Source of the DNA: CAVTWD01 sp963738325
Lineage (GTDB): Bacteria; Actinomycetota; Acidimicrobiia; Acidimicrobiales; Ilumatobacteraceae
Reading direction: 5' to 3'
DNA: 64,000 bases
NCBI GenBank assembly: GCA_963738325.1
Contig: CAVTWD010000006.1
Span: forward strand, 1 to 64,000
In this document: piece by piece, positions 27,264 through 36,117 of the stretch
Position numbering within the stretch: the stretch's first letter is position 1
How the letters are laid out: the number at the start of each line of letters is the position of its first letter
The notes under the pieces: model-generated
Databases searched by the model: none
The model's input: the letters and a program-made list of their open reading frames with translations, nothing else
Told to the model about the DNA's origin: nothing
Translations under genes and position numbers: made by a program

Positions 27264-28130
27264 ATGACCGCCATCTCGACCGCCATTCACATGCCCACCG
27301 CTGCCGATCGGGCCCCGAGCCGCCGGCGCGGCCCTCTCGCCGCCGTGGCCACGCTAGCCAGCCGCCGGCTCGCTCTCAGCGTCCGCACGCCCCGGGAGCT
27401 GTTGATCCCCGTGGTGACCCCACTGCTCTTCGCCATCGTGATCGCCCCTGCCCTCGCCGACACCTTCGGTACACCGGCGGGCGGCATCGACTACATGACG
27501 TTCGTCGCCGTCTCCACCCTCGGCCTCCTGGTGCCCCTGAGCTGCATCCAGTCGGGCCTCGGCGTGGTCGTCGACCGCCTCGGCGGCGCCCGCCGGGACA
27601 TGCTGGCGGCGCCCATCCCCCGTCCCCTGATCGTCGCCGGCAACCTGGTCGTCGCCGTAGCGCTCAGTGGGCTGCAGGTCGTGGTAGTCGTCTTCGCGGC
27701 GGCCGCACGCGGCGCCGAGTTCGACGTGACCGCCACCGGCGTCGGGTGGTTTGTCGCCTCGACACTGTTCTTCGCTGTCGCCATGTACGGCGTCGCCGAG
27801 ATTCTGGCGAACCGGCTCTCCACGCAGGAGGAGTACATCGGCGCGCTGCCCGTCGTCGCCATCGTCCCGTACTTCTTCGCTGGCGGACTGTTCCCCATCA
27901 GCGCCCTACCCGCCGGTCTCACCGCCGTGGCCAAAGCCCTCCCCCTCACGCATGTGCTCGCCCTCATGCGCTACGGCCTCGCCGACCGCCGCGGCCAGGG
28001 CCTGCACGACATCTGGGGCATGACGAACACCACTGCCATGGCGATTCTCAGCTTCGCCGTCGTCGCCGTGTTCGCCGTCGCCGTAACCGCCGCTTCGATC
28101 CGCGTGTTCAAGCGCGCCGCGGTGACCTGA
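27264..28130 (+). CDS. ABC-2 type exporter permease (DrrB-like)
   Basis: The 288-residue protein has six membrane helices in the ABC-2 pattern (LLIPVVTPLLFAIVIAPAL, FVAVSTLGLLVPLSCIQSGL, NLVVAVALSGLQVVVVVFAA, AVAMYGVAEILANRL, VVAIVPYFFAGGLFPIS, FAVVAVFAVAVTAAS). The amphipathic VVVDRLGGARRDMLAAPIPR loop couples to the ATPase. An AAGGAGA ribosome site precedes ATG 27264. With the preceding ATPase it forms a complete two-component exporter in the cell membrane. The substrate is unknown. Confidence 0.92.
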   Translation: MTAISTAIHMPTAADRAPSRRRGPLAAVATLASRRLALSVRTPRELLIPVVTPLLFAIVIAPALADTFGTPAGGIDYMTFVAVSTLGLLVPLSCIQSGLGVVVDRLGGARRDMLAAPIPRPLIVAGNLVVAVALSGLQVVVVVFAAAARGAEFDVTATGVGWFVASTLFFAVAMYGVAEILANRLSTQEEYIGALPVVAIVPYFFAGGLFPISALPAGLTAVAKALPLTHVLALMRYGLADRRGQGLHDIWGMTNTTAMAILSFAVVAVFAVAVTAASIRVFKRAAVT

Positions 28131-28172
28131 CGAACCCGGACTGGCCGTGAGACCGCGGCCAAGGTGACCACA

Positions 28173-28208
28173 GGCGTTGGTGGGGGACCGACCGGCGTTG
28201 GTGGGGGA
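28173..28208 (+). repeat. Two direct copies of a 15-bp G-rich motif
   Basis: GGCGTTGGTGGGGGA occurs at 28173-28187 and again at 28194-28208, 21 bp apart (two helical turns). It lies downstream of the exporter permease and upstream of nothing on the same strand. It could be a protein-binding site or simply a small tandem duplication. Confidence 0.6.
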
Positions 28209-28344
28209 GGGAACGCCCGGCTGTTCGACGCGTCACGGCACTCGACGCGCACCGGGGCAAGGTCGACGGTCGACGAACGATGGAGCATGACGTCCTTCGG
28301 GAAGCGGTCCTGCCCATACAGGGGCGGCGAGGGCCGATACATCG

Positions 28345-29124
28345 TCAGCCGATGCCGGCCGTCCTCACGATCAGGTCGGTCATGAGCGCCGCGCCGGTGG
28401 GATTCAGATGGACGGCGTCATAGGTGATGCCGGCGCGGTTGGCCAGTTGGTCCCATCCGGCCAGCAGCACTTCGGGATGGCGGCCGGCCAGGGCCCGGAG
28501 TTGCTCGTTGACGTACGGGTAGTAGAAGCCGTAGCGAGGCAGCTGCCGGGCCCATGCGCGAGGTAGGTAGGCGCGCGAGAGCTCCCGCAAGGTCACCCAG
28601 ACGACCGTCCGGGCGCCTTCGGCCTCGAGCGTGGACAGCAATGCTTCCGCGTCGCTGTCGAACTGCGCCGCCCAGCTGTCGTAGTGCCGGCGATGCTGCT
28701 CCCAGTACGAGTTGTAGCCGAGGCCGACGACCACGAGGGGAGGGATCGTGGCCTGTTGCGTGACGTGTGTCTTCGCCGCCTTCAGCGTGAGCCCGCGGAC
28801 TCCGTCGACCGTGATGTGCCACGCGGGGAGGCGCTTGGCGAGGGCGTCCTCGGCGCCGAGGAGCACGGAATCGGTCAGCACGTAGAGATCGCCAGAGGCC
28901 GCGGCGCGGGAGGGCGTCGTGGGACTCGACGCGAGCGTGGCCACGACCGATGTCGCGACCGGTTGTGCGAGCGCCCGAGACCTGGACGCGTCGTGCTCAT
29001 CGGCCGTGCGCCCGGCCAGCGCCACGACGACGAGCCCGCACACCGCCGCGACCGCGAGAGCAGCCTGCACCTGCCGGGCTGGACCGTGGCCGCGGCCTCT
29101 CGGGCCGGGGACGCCCCTGCGCAC
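28345..29124 (-). CDS. Membrane-anchored SGNH-hydrolase-like protein
   Basis: The roughly 259-residue protein begins with a membrane anchor (AALAVAAVCGLVVVALAG). An SGNH-type domain follows: YVLTDSVLLGAEDAL in place of the GDSL block, VVVGLGYNSYW as the Asn-containing block, TVVWVTLRELSRAYL, and the C-terminal Asp-x-x-His in YDAVHLNPTGAALM. Such extracytoplasmic domains often O-acetylate or deacylate cell-envelope glycans and usually accompany acyltransferase-3 membrane proteins. The GTG at 29122-29124 is chosen because the longer reading upstream is low-complexity and arginine-rich. Confidence 0.75.
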   Translation of the reverse strand: MRRGVPGPRGRGHGPARQVQAALAVAAVCGLVVVALAGRTADEHDASRSRALAQPVATSVVATLASSPTTPSRAAASGDLYVLTDSVLLGAEDALAKRLPAWHITVDGVRGLTLKAAKTHVTQQATIPPLVVVGLGYNSYWEQHRRHYDSWAAQFDSDAEALLSTLEAEGARTVVWVTLRELSRAYLPRAWARQLPRYGFYYPYVNEQLRALAGRHPEVLLAGWDQLANRAGITYDAVHLNPTGAALMTDLIVRTAGIG

Positions 29125-29258
29125 GGCGGCACGGTACCAGCAGGCCACGGGCCACCCGCGAGACCCCGTGGGCGCTCGATCAGGCCGGCGCCGTCGATCG
29201 CGCCAGTGACGCGCCGGGCCTCTCCACGCGACCCGCTGCTCGGTAGCCTCCGGCGGCC

Positions 29259-29982
29259 ATGGCTTCCGAGCCGGTCGTGATCCCCCTCGCCACTTCGGCC
29301 GCTCACCGCCGCCGGCTCTGGGCCGGGTCAGCCGCGGCCGCGCTGGTCGTCGCCGCGCTGGTCTTGATCGCGGTCGCGGGCGGCACCGGGGCCGTGACGG
29401 GGCTCGGCCGCGCCGCGCTGGGCGTCGCCGCGGTCGGTGTCGGCGCCGTCGCTGCCGGGCTGGCCCGGACCGCGCTCGTGCCCGCGGGCTCGGTGACCAT
29501 CGACGCCAAACGGCTGCGCATCGAGGAGCCCGAGCTGTTGCGCGAGCCGATCGATGTCCCTCGCACGGCATTGCGCACGCTGCTCGTCGACGGCCGCCGC
29601 CCGGCGCCCGCGGCTGGGCTGCCGGCCGCGCTGGCCCCGCGGTTCGCGTTGGTGGAGACGGGCGAGCAGCCGGCCTGGCTGCATCCCGCGGCCCGCGGCG
29701 CGCTGCCATATCTCGGGTGGACGCGTGAGGCCCCCAACCTCGCCGTCGTGCTGCGCTCGCGCTGACGACCTCGGTCGCCGACCGCGCCGTGTCATCGCCC
29801 TGCTGGAGGGCAATGAGGAGCTGCGCGTCCTCGCCGCGTGTGGTGGTTTCTTCCTCCGTGTGGCGGATGCCGAGGACGCGGCGCGGGCCATCGCTGGCCT
29901 GGGCCTCGACCCTCCACTGACGTTGGCCGAAGCCGAGGCGCTCGAGGACCATGCGGTCGACCGGAGACCCGGGCGTCGCTGA
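29259..29982 (+). CDS. Hypothetical membrane protein, one frameshift
   Basis: The protein starts MASEPVVIPLATSAAHRRRL and has two membrane helices at about residues 22-42 and 50-70. A beta-rich domain (SVTIDAKRLRIEEPELLREP, LRTLLVDGRRPAP) ends PNLAVVLRSR. A base is missing near 29757. In the next frame it continues DLGRRPRRVIALLEGNEELR, VLAACGGFFLRVADAEDAAR to a stop at 29982, giving about 241 residues. The domain order resembles bacterial PH-like membrane proteins. Function is unknown. Confidence 0.6.
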
Positions 29983-29996
29983 CGCCGCAACTTCGG

Positions 29997-31385
29997 TCAG
30001 GCCGGCAGGGCGATGGGAAGATCGGCGCCGGTCCACGCCCCGAACCCGCCGAGGAGGTCCGAGCAGTCGGCGAACCCGGCCGCCTCCAGGAAGCTGACGG
30101 CGATCATCGAGCGATAGCCCCCGGCGCAGTAGGCGACGATCGGAGCCTCGCGGCTCAGCTCGTCGAGGCGTCGAGAGAGCGTCGGCAGCTCGATGGCGAT
30201 GGCGCCGGGAATCGTGCCCTCGGGGCGTTCGCCTGGACCGCGCACGTCGAGGACCTGCAGACCGCCCACCTGCGCGAGCCGTTCCGAGAGCTCTCGCGCG
30301 GTCAGCCGTGAGCCTTGGCGCACGACGTCGGGGCGTTCCGCGAAGGCGACCAATGGCTCGGCGAGATGCCCGATCACTCGATCGAAGCCGATGCGGCCGA
30401 GGCGGACCTTGGCTTCGAGCTCGGTGCCCGGGCCGGCGACCAGCACGATGTCCTGGTCCGAGCCGATCACGTCCCCGCAGTACTCGGCGAAGCGGCCGCT
30501 CAGACCCACGTCGATGGAGCCCGCGAGGTGGCCGGCGGCGAACTCCGACGCCTCCCGGGTGTCGAGCACGACCGCGCCCGATCGCTGCCGGGTCAGGACC
30601 TCGTCGAGCGACAGCGGCGGGGGCGGCCGCTCGTCGAGCAGGTCGTGGACGCGGCGATTGGCGGCGGCATCGAACGCGAAGTAGAGCGGGGCCGCCGACT
30701 GCCCCTGCGTGATGGCCTCGACGAAGGCGTCCTCGGTCATCGGTGCGAGGGCGTAGTTCATCCGGCGCTGCTCCCCGATGGTGGAGACCGTCTCGCTCGA
30801 CAGTTGCTTGCCACAGGCCGAGCCGGCGCCGTGCGCGGGGTACACGCGGGTGGCATCGGGCAGCGTGAGCAGCTGCTCGTGGAGCGAGTGGTAGAGCTGC
30901 CTGGCCAGCTCGTCCGCTGTCAGCCCGGCGGAGCTCAGGAGATCAGGGCGGCCGACATCACCGATGAACAACGTGTCGCCGGTGAGCACGGCGTAGGGGG
31001 CTGGATCGTCGGGGTGCTCCCAGACCACCACGCTGATCGACTCGGGCGTGTGACCGGGCGTGGCGCGCACCTCGATGGCCACGTCGCCCAGCTCCAGGCG
31101 CTGCCCGTGTCGTAGCGGGTCGATCGGGAATTCGGCCTGCGCCGCCTCGCCGTAGGAGATCGCCGCGCCGCACGCCTCGGCCAGCTCGAGGTGCCCCGAC
31201 AGGAAGTCGGCATGGAAGTGGGTCTCGATGACCCTCTCGATGGCGAGGCCGTGCTCGGTGGCATCAGCGAGGTACTGCGAGATGTCCCGCTGGGGGTCGA
31301 CCACCACGGCGCGGCCCGTCGTCTCGTCACCCACGAGGTACGAGGCGTGCGACAAGCACTGGAGGTAGTACTGCTGGAAGATCAC
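29997..31385 (-). CDS. Persulfide dioxygenase-like MBL protein with two rhodanese domains
   Basis: Residues 1-250 are a metallo-beta-lactamase fold. Metal ligands are in ETHFHADFLSGH (His56, His58, Asp60), ATPGHTPES and TGDTLFIGDVGRPDLL, with the GRPDLL signature of ETHE1-type persulfide dioxygenases, which oxidise glutathione or low-molecular-weight persulfide to sulfite using Fe(II). Two rhodanese domains follow. The first (AVVLDTREASEFAAGHLAGS) has VLVAGPGTE where the catalytic Cys should be, so it is inactive. The second (LQVLDVRGPGERPEGTIPGA) keeps the Cys loop VAYCAGGYRS. It probably removes sulfane sulfur. It is complete and divergent from the MpaB gene. Confidence 0.92.
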   Translation of the reverse strand: MIFQQYYLQCLSHASYLVGDETTGRAVVVDPQRDISQYLADATEHGLAIERVIETHFHADFLSGHLELAEACGAAISYGEAAQAEFPIDPLRHGQRLELGDVAIEVRATPGHTPESISVVVWEHPDDPAPYAVLTGDTLFIGDVGRPDLLSSAGLTADELARQLYHSLHEQLLTLPDATRVYPAHGAGSACGKQLSSETVSTIGEQRRMNYALAPMTEDAFVEAITQGQSAAPLYFAFDAAANRRVHDLLDERPPPPLSLDEVLTRQRSGAVVLDTREASEFAAGHLAGSIDVGLSGRFAEYCGDVIGSDQDIVLVAGPGTELEAKVRLGRIGFDRVIGHLAEPLVAFAERPDVVRQGSRLTARELSERLAQVGGLQVLDVRGPGERPEGTIPGAIAIELPTLSRRLDELSREAPIVAYCAGGYRSMIAVSFLEAAGFADCSDLLGGFGAWTGADLPIALPA

Positions 31386-31533
31386 CGCGCGCTCTCCTCG
31401 TCCCCGGCCGAGCCAGACGGACCTGTCTACGAACCCGGCCAGAGCGTCTCGACTTCGGACCCATCACCAGATGTGCAAGCACAAGAGGCTATCGGCGCCC
31501 GTCTGTCGCCGGTCCGCCTCATTTCAAGGCACG

Positions 31534-32412
31534 ATGGGGAGCGTGGACTGGCTGCGGTTGACGATCGCCGATGCCATCCGTTCGCGCGTCGCCGGCCCGC
31601 AAGGCAAGGCGCGCGCCCATGAGCTGTTCGACGCGGAGGGCCTGCGCTGGTTCCTTCCCTCTCAGCCCATCTGGGTGGTCCACTCCGATGCGGCGATGTT
31701 CGTCGGGGGGATGCGAGCCCTCCTCCTGCAGAGCCTCCATCCCCTGGCGATGGCCGGGGTCGCCGACCATTCCGACTTCCGTCGAGATCCGTGGGGACGG
31801 CTGCAGCGCACCGCCGACTTCCTGGCCGCCACCACCTTCGGCACCGCCGAGCAGGCCGAGGAGGCGTGCGCCCGGGTGCGCGCCGTCCACGAATGGGTGC
31901 GGGGAGTGGCACCGGACGGGCGCCCGTACAAGGCCACCGATCCCCACCTGCTCCAGTGGGTGCACGTGGCAGAGGTCGACAGCTTCCTCGCCGCTCACCA
32001 GCGCTACGGGCGCCGCCCGCTCACGCGGGCGAAGTGCGACGAGTACATCGCGGACATGGCCATCGTGGGCGCCGGGCTGGGCGTGACGGAGCCACCGCTC
32101 TCGGTCGCCGAACTCCGGGCGCGGTTGCGGGCCTACCGGCCCGAGCTGCGCTCTACGCGGGAGGCCCGAGAGGCGGCCCGGTTCCTGCTCTCACCGCCGA
32201 TCCCGCTGGCGGCCCGCGGGCCCTACGCGATCCTGGCTGCGGCCTCGGTTGGCCTCCTGCCCCTTTGGGCCCGCCTGGCGCTGCGGCTGCCGGTCGGGCC
32301 GGTGGCCGATGCCGTCGTCGTGCGTCCGGCCGGGGCCGCCCTCATGCAACTCGTCCGCTGGGCGCTCGCGCCCGGCACGGCCACATCGACCACTGCGCCT
32401 CGCTCGGCGTGA
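31534..32412 (+). CDS. MpaB-family oxygenase (DUF2236)
   Basis: The 292-residue protein has the family features: WVVHSDAAMFVGGMRALLLQ, SLHPLAMAGVADHSDF, RTADFLAATTFGTAEQAEEA, HLLQWVHVAEVDSFLAAHQR and YIADMAIVGAGLGV. The family includes the mycophenolic acid enzyme MpaB' and latex-clearing protein relatives, haem or Fe-linked oxygenases that cleave isoprenoid chains. The conserved His and Arg positions are present. ATG 31534 is preferred because the 21 residues before it look non-coding. The protein is probably cytoplasmic; the substrate is unknown. Confidence 0.85.
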   Translation: MGSVDWLRLTIADAIRSRVAGPQGKARAHELFDAEGLRWFLPSQPIWVVHSDAAMFVGGMRALLLQSLHPLAMAGVADHSDFRRDPWGRLQRTADFLAATTFGTAEQAEEACARVRAVHEWVRGVAPDGRPYKATDPHLLQWVHVAEVDSFLAAHQRYGRRPLTRAKCDEYIADMAIVGAGLGVTEPPLSVAELRARLRAYRPELRSTREAREAARFLLSPPIPLAARGPYAILAAASVGLLPLWARLALRLPVGPVADAVVVRPAGAALMQLVRWALAPGTATSTTAPRSA

Positions 32413-32431
32413 GCGTCACTGGGGGGCACTC

Positions 32432-33637
32432 CTAACCCACGGCGGCGGCGAGCGGCTCGGCGAGGTCGCCCCGGTCGCCGACGGCGACGCCGTGCAAGCC
32501 GAGCCAATGGGCCATCGCCCACAGCTCCTCGGCCAGGTCGCGTACCACGGCACCGGGCGCGACACCTGCCTCGGCGAAGGCGGCCGGCACTCGGAGAACG
32601 CCCGCCGCTCGGTCCGCTTTGACGTCGACCCGGCCGACGACGTCCTCGCCCACGAGGAAGGGCAGCACGTAGTAGCCGAAGACGCGCGCGGGCGAAGGCG
32701 TGTAGAGCTCGATGCGGTAGCTGAAGCCGAACATCCGCTTCGTGCGGCCTCGGTCCCACACCAACGAGTCGAACGGCGACAGCAACGCTCGCGCCGCGAC
32801 GCGCCGCGGGATTCGGGCCGCCGGGTCGAGGTAGGCCGGCTCCTCCCACCCTTCCACCTCGACCGGGACGAGGTGGCCCTCCTCGACGACCTCGTGCAGG
32901 CGGGGACGGGACTTGCGCGCGTTGAGCCGGTAGTAGTCCGTCAGGTCTCGCTCGGTGGCCACGCCGAGGGCGCGCGCCGAGCGCCGCAGCAGCTCGCGCC
33001 GCGCCTCGTCCTCCGGCACGGCGGCGCGGTCGAACACATGGGACGGGATGATCCGTTCGGTGAGGTCGTATTCGCGCTCGAAGTTCGAGCGCCGCCGGGC
33101 AGAAACACGACCTGTCCAGAACAGGAACTCCAGCGCGGCCTTCCCGTCGCTCCAGCTCCACCACGTTCCCTTCCGCTTCCCGCCGTTGGACAGCTCGGTG
33201 GCCGTCAGCGGCCCGCGCGCCGCCACCTCCTGCAGGACACCGGCGACGTAGCCGGGACGCTCGCGGTTGAGCTCGACGAGGTGGCGGTAGGCGGCGCCGT
33301 CGAGGGCGGCCTGCATCCGCCAGTGACACAGGGGGAAGAACTCGATCGGCAACAGGCTGGCTTCGTGCGCCCAGTACTCGAACAGCTCGCCCCGCTCGGT
33401 CATGTCGGCCAGCACGGTGCGGGGATGGGCGCCGAGCCGCGCGAACAGCGGCAGCTCCTGCGAGCGGCACAGCACGTTCACGGAATCGATCTGGATGAGC
33501 CCGACGCGCTCGAAGACGCGTCGCACATGGCGCACATCGACGCGCCCTGCCGGGCGCGCCTCGGCGAAGCCCTGAGCGGCGAGGGCGATGCGGCGAGCCG
33601 TGGCCGCCGAGAGTCGAGTGCGCGGTCGTCGGGTCAG
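32432..33637 (-). CDS. YcaQ-like winged-helix DNA-repair glycosylase family protein
   Basis: The protein contains AATARRIALAAQGFAEARPA, FERVGLIQIDSVNVLCRSQE, LPLFARLGAHPR, EYWAHEASLLPIEFFPL, WWSWSDGKAALEFLFWTGRV and LLSPFDSLVWDRGRTKRMFG, which is the full order of the HTH_42/YcaQ family. Its members AlkX and AlkZ unhook interstrand crosslinks; the QID of the catalytic QxD/QxQ motif is visible. The family N terminus extends upstream of the first GTG (33535). No ATG, GTG or TTG lies in frame before the cyclophilin stop at 33656, so CTG at 33635-33637 is a tentative start, or a base is miscalled. Confidence 0.8.
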   Translation of the reverse strand: MTRRPRTRLSAATARRIALAAQGFAEARPAGRVDVRHVRRVFERVGLIQIDSVNVLCRSQELPLFARLGAHPRTVLADMTERGELFEYWAHEASLLPIEFFPLCHWRMQAALDGAAYRHLVELNRERPGYVAGVLQEVAARGPLTATELSNGGKRKGTWWSWSDGKAALEFLFWTGRVSARRRSNFEREYDLTERIIPSHVFDRAAVPEDEARRELLRRSARALGVATERDLTDYYRLNARKSRPRLHEVVEEGHLVPVEVEGWEEPAYLDPAARIPRRVAARALLSPFDSLVWDRGRTKRMFGFSYRIELYTPSPARVFGYYVLPFLVGEDVVGRVDVKADRAAGVLRVPAAFAEAGVAPGAVVRDLAEELWAMAHWLGLHGVAVGDRGDLAEPLAAAVG

Positions 33638-33655
33638 GGGGCGGGCTCGGTGCGC

Positions 33656-34213
33656 TCAGTCGGCTTCGGCGACCGTGACCGAATGGATCACCACGTCGTC
33701 GATCGGACGGTCTCCACTGCCGGTGCGGACGCTCTGCATCTGCTCGACGACGTCTACACCCTTCACCACCTTGCCGAACAGGGAGTACTGCGGCGGAAGC
33801 TGCACGCCGCTCTTGCCGCTGATGATGAAGAACTGGCTGCCGTTCGTGTTGGGCCCGGCGTTGGCCATGGCCAACGAGCCGATCTCGTAGCGTCCGGCGG
33901 GGGGAAGCTCGTCCGCGACGCGGTAGCCAGGACCACCCCGGCCCGTACCCGTCGGGTCGCCCCCTTGGCAGACGAAGCCTTTGATGATGCGGTGGAAGAT
34001 CACGCCGTCGTAGTAGTGGTAGCGGGCGAGGAACACGAAGTTGTTCACGGTCTTCGGTGCGGCGACCGGGTCGAGGGCGATGACGAGCTCTCCGAGACTC
34101 GTCTCCATCGTCGCGGTGTAGCGCTTCGACGGGTCGATGCCCATCTCCGGCTCCTCTCGGAACTGCCGGGTCTTCGGAGACGAGCCGTCGGCGGCGGGGA
34201 AGGGCGAAGCCAT
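33656..34213 (-). CDS. Cyclophilin-type peptidyl-prolyl isomerase
   Basis: The 185-residue protein has the cyclophilin core: VNNFVFLARYHYYDGVIFHR with the catalytic Arg, IIKGFVCQGGDPTGTGRGGP, GSLAMANAGPNTNGSQFFII and YSLFGKVVKGVDVVEQM. It catalyses cis-trans proline isomerisation in the cytoplasm; there is no signal peptide. The N-terminal 35 residues before the fold are variable. The stop lies about 20 bp before the tentative YcaQ-like start on the same strand. The protein is complete. Confidence 0.95.
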   Translation of the reverse strand: MASPFPAADGSSPKTRQFREEPEMGIDPSKRYTATMETSLGELVIALDPVAAPKTVNNFVFLARYHYYDGVIFHRIIKGFVCQGGDPTGTGRGGPGYRVADELPPAGRYEIGSLAMANAGPNTNGSQFFIISGKSGVQLPPQYSLFGKVVKGVDVVEQMQSVRTGSGDRPIDDVVIHSVTVAEAD

Positions 34214-34363
34214 CGGGCCACCCTACCCAGGGCCGGGCTGACGCCGGCGGTGAGCGGCGGCCCTACGGGTGCGAGCGTGCCTGCGGGCGCGACGTGACGG
34301 AAGCGGCGGCGGGCGCGACGTGAAGGGAGCGACGCGGCTTCTCGTCTCGGTACGCTCGGGCCT

Positions 34364-34558
34364 GTGACCGACCCGGCCAGTGAGCCGCCCGCGACCCTCG
34401 ACGAGATCGAGTCCGACCTCGACGGCGTGGCGCGCGCCCTAGCCCGGCTCGAGGCCGGGGATTACGACCGCTGCGAGATCTGCGGCGGCCCGATCGAGGC
34501 CGAGGGCCTGGAGGCCGAGCCGACCGGCCGGCGCTGCACCCAGCACGCCGAACCGTGA
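34364..34558 (+). CDS. Short TraR/DksA-type zinc finger protein
   Basis: The 64-residue protein reads DGVARALARLEAGDYDRCEI, CGGPIEAEGLEAEPTGRRC, TQH. The CxxC...CxxH zinc ligands and the coiled-coil-like lead-in are those of DksA/TraR C-terminal domains. Full-length relatives bind the RNA polymerase secondary channel. This short form may act similarly or only bind zinc. A GTG start at 34364 fits. It is 52 bp upstream of the ABC1 kinase gene and may be co-transcribed with it. Confidence 0.8.
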   Translation: MTDPASEPPATLDEIESDLDGVARALARLEAGDYDRCEICGGPIEAEGLEAEPTGRRCTQHAEP

Positions 34559-34610
34559 CGAGCTCGACCCGGATGCCGCGGCGGGGCGCCAACGCGGCGC
34601 GACGCGGCTC

Positions 34611-36059
34611 ATGACCTACCGCCGGACCGTCCTGACCGCCTCCGCCGCGCTCGTGGGAGCGGCGTCAGCCGTGGCGGGCGTTGCACTGCGCGATCCCCAT
34701 CGCCGCAAGCGCATCGAGCGTTCCGCGCGGGTTTGGTGGCTGAGCGCCCGCCGGAGCGCGCACTGGGGCGTTGTCAAGGTGCGGGGCGTGGGTCGCGACG
34801 AGGCTCGCAAGGCAGAGCTCGAACAGCATTTCGCCATCCGCTCCGCTGAGGACGTCGCGGCCGAGCTGGGCAACATGAAGGGCGCCATCATGAAGCTCGG
34901 CCAGCTCGTGAGCTTCATCGCGGAGGGTCTACCGCCCGAAGCCCAGAAGGCCCTGGCCAGCCTCCAGGCCGATGTCGAGCCGATGGCGCCGAGCCTCGCG
35001 GAGTCCGTCGTGCGGGCCGAGCTCGGACGCGATCCCGACAAGCTCTTCCTCGACTGGACGCCGGTCCCGGTGGCCGCCGCCTCCGTCGGGCAGGTGCATC
35101 GCGCCGTGCTGCGCGACGGCCGCGTCGTGGCGGTCAAGGTCCAGTATCCGGGCGTCGACCGAGCCATCATGAGCGACCTCGACAACGCCGAGCTTCTCTA
35201 CAACCTGGTGTCGTCGGTGACGTTGCGCGGTCTCGACGTCAAAGGCTTCGTCGACGAGCTGCGCGAGCGGATGGGCGACGAGCTCGACTACCGCATCGAG
35301 GCGGCGAACCAGGCCGAGTTCGCCGCGCTCTACCGCGGGCACCCCTTCATCGAGATCCCCGCCGTCGTTCCGGAGTACTCCGCCCGCCGGGTCATCACCA
35401 CAGAGTGGGCCGAGGGTCTCACGTGGGCCGAGTTCGAGGCGACTGCCGCCGCCGCCGTCAAGCAGCGCGCCGGCGAGATCCTGTTCCGCTTCGCGCAAGG
35501 CTCGGTCCATCGCCACGGCGTGTTCAACGGCGATCCGCATCCCGGCAACTACCGCTTCCAGCCCGACGGGCGCATCACCTTCCTCGACTTCGGCCTCGTG
35601 AAGCGCTGGTCGGCGGGGGAGTGGGAGCGGTTGTCGCCGTGCCTCGACGCCGTCCTCGCCCGTGACGCCGAGGGCTTGGCTCGCGCCATGGTGGGCAGTC
35701 ACTTCCTCGCCGAGGACCACGGTCTCGATCCCGAACAGATCTTCGAGTACGTCAGCTCCCCGTACGTGCCCTACCTGACAGAGCGGTTCACTTTCAGCCG
35801 CCGCTTCACCGCCGAAGCGTTGGCCCGGGTGTTCGACGTCAACGGCCCTTACGCCACGGTGATCCGCTCGCTGAACATGCCGGCGAGCTTCGTGATCCTC
35901 GATCGCGTGGTCTGGGGCATCAGCGCGCTGCTCGGCAAGCTCCACGCCTCAGGACCGTGGCGGGCCATCCTGCTCGAGTACCGGGCCGGCGCGCCCCCCG
36001 TCACCGAGCTCGGCGAGCTGGACGCGGCCTGGCGGGCCCAGCTCTTGACCCACGAGTAA
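34611..36059 (+). CDS. ABC1/AarF/UbiB-like atypical kinase
   Basis: The 482-residue protein has an N-terminal membrane-like helix (LTASAALVGAASAVAGVAL) and the ABC1 signatures: KxGQ in IMKLGQLVSFI, the Ala/Gly-rich loop AAASVGQVHRAVL, VAVKVQYPG with the ATP-contact Lys, catalytic NGDPHPGNYRF and metal-binding FLDFGLVKR. These kinases are tied to isoprenoid quinone synthesis and lipid homeostasis, though the substrate is unclear in menaquinone-making actinobacteria. All motifs are present. A second, different member lies at 61001-62686. Confidence 0.92.
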   Translation: MTYRRTVLTASAALVGAASAVAGVALRDPHRRKRIERSARVWWLSARRSAHWGVVKVRGVGRDEARKAELEQHFAIRSAEDVAAELGNMKGAIMKLGQLVSFIAEGLPPEAQKALASLQADVEPMAPSLAESVVRAELGRDPDKLFLDWTPVPVAAASVGQVHRAVLRDGRVVAVKVQYPGVDRAIMSDLDNAELLYNLVSSVTLRGLDVKGFVDELRERMGDELDYRIEAANQAEFAALYRGHPFIEIPAVVPEYSARRVITTEWAEGLTWAEFEATAAAAVKQRAGEILFRFAQGSVHRHGVFNGDPHPGNYRFQPDGRITFLDFGLVKRWSAGEWERLSPCLDAVLARDAEGLARAMVGSHFLAEDHGLDPEQIFEYVSSPYVPYLTERFTFSRRFTAEALARVFDVNGPYATVIRSLNMPASFVILDRVVWGISALLGKLHASGPWRAILLEYRAGAPPVTELGELDAAWRAQLLTHE

Positions 36060-36117
36060 AGGTAGGGACGCTCCCGGGTAGTGTCGCGAGCGAGATCACG
36101 TCCAAGGGGAACCGCGT

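Noticed and set aside
28345..30036. 563-codon minus-strand reading
   Set aside because: Only the part from 29124 downward is SGNH-like; the rest is low-complexity antisense of the 29259 gene.
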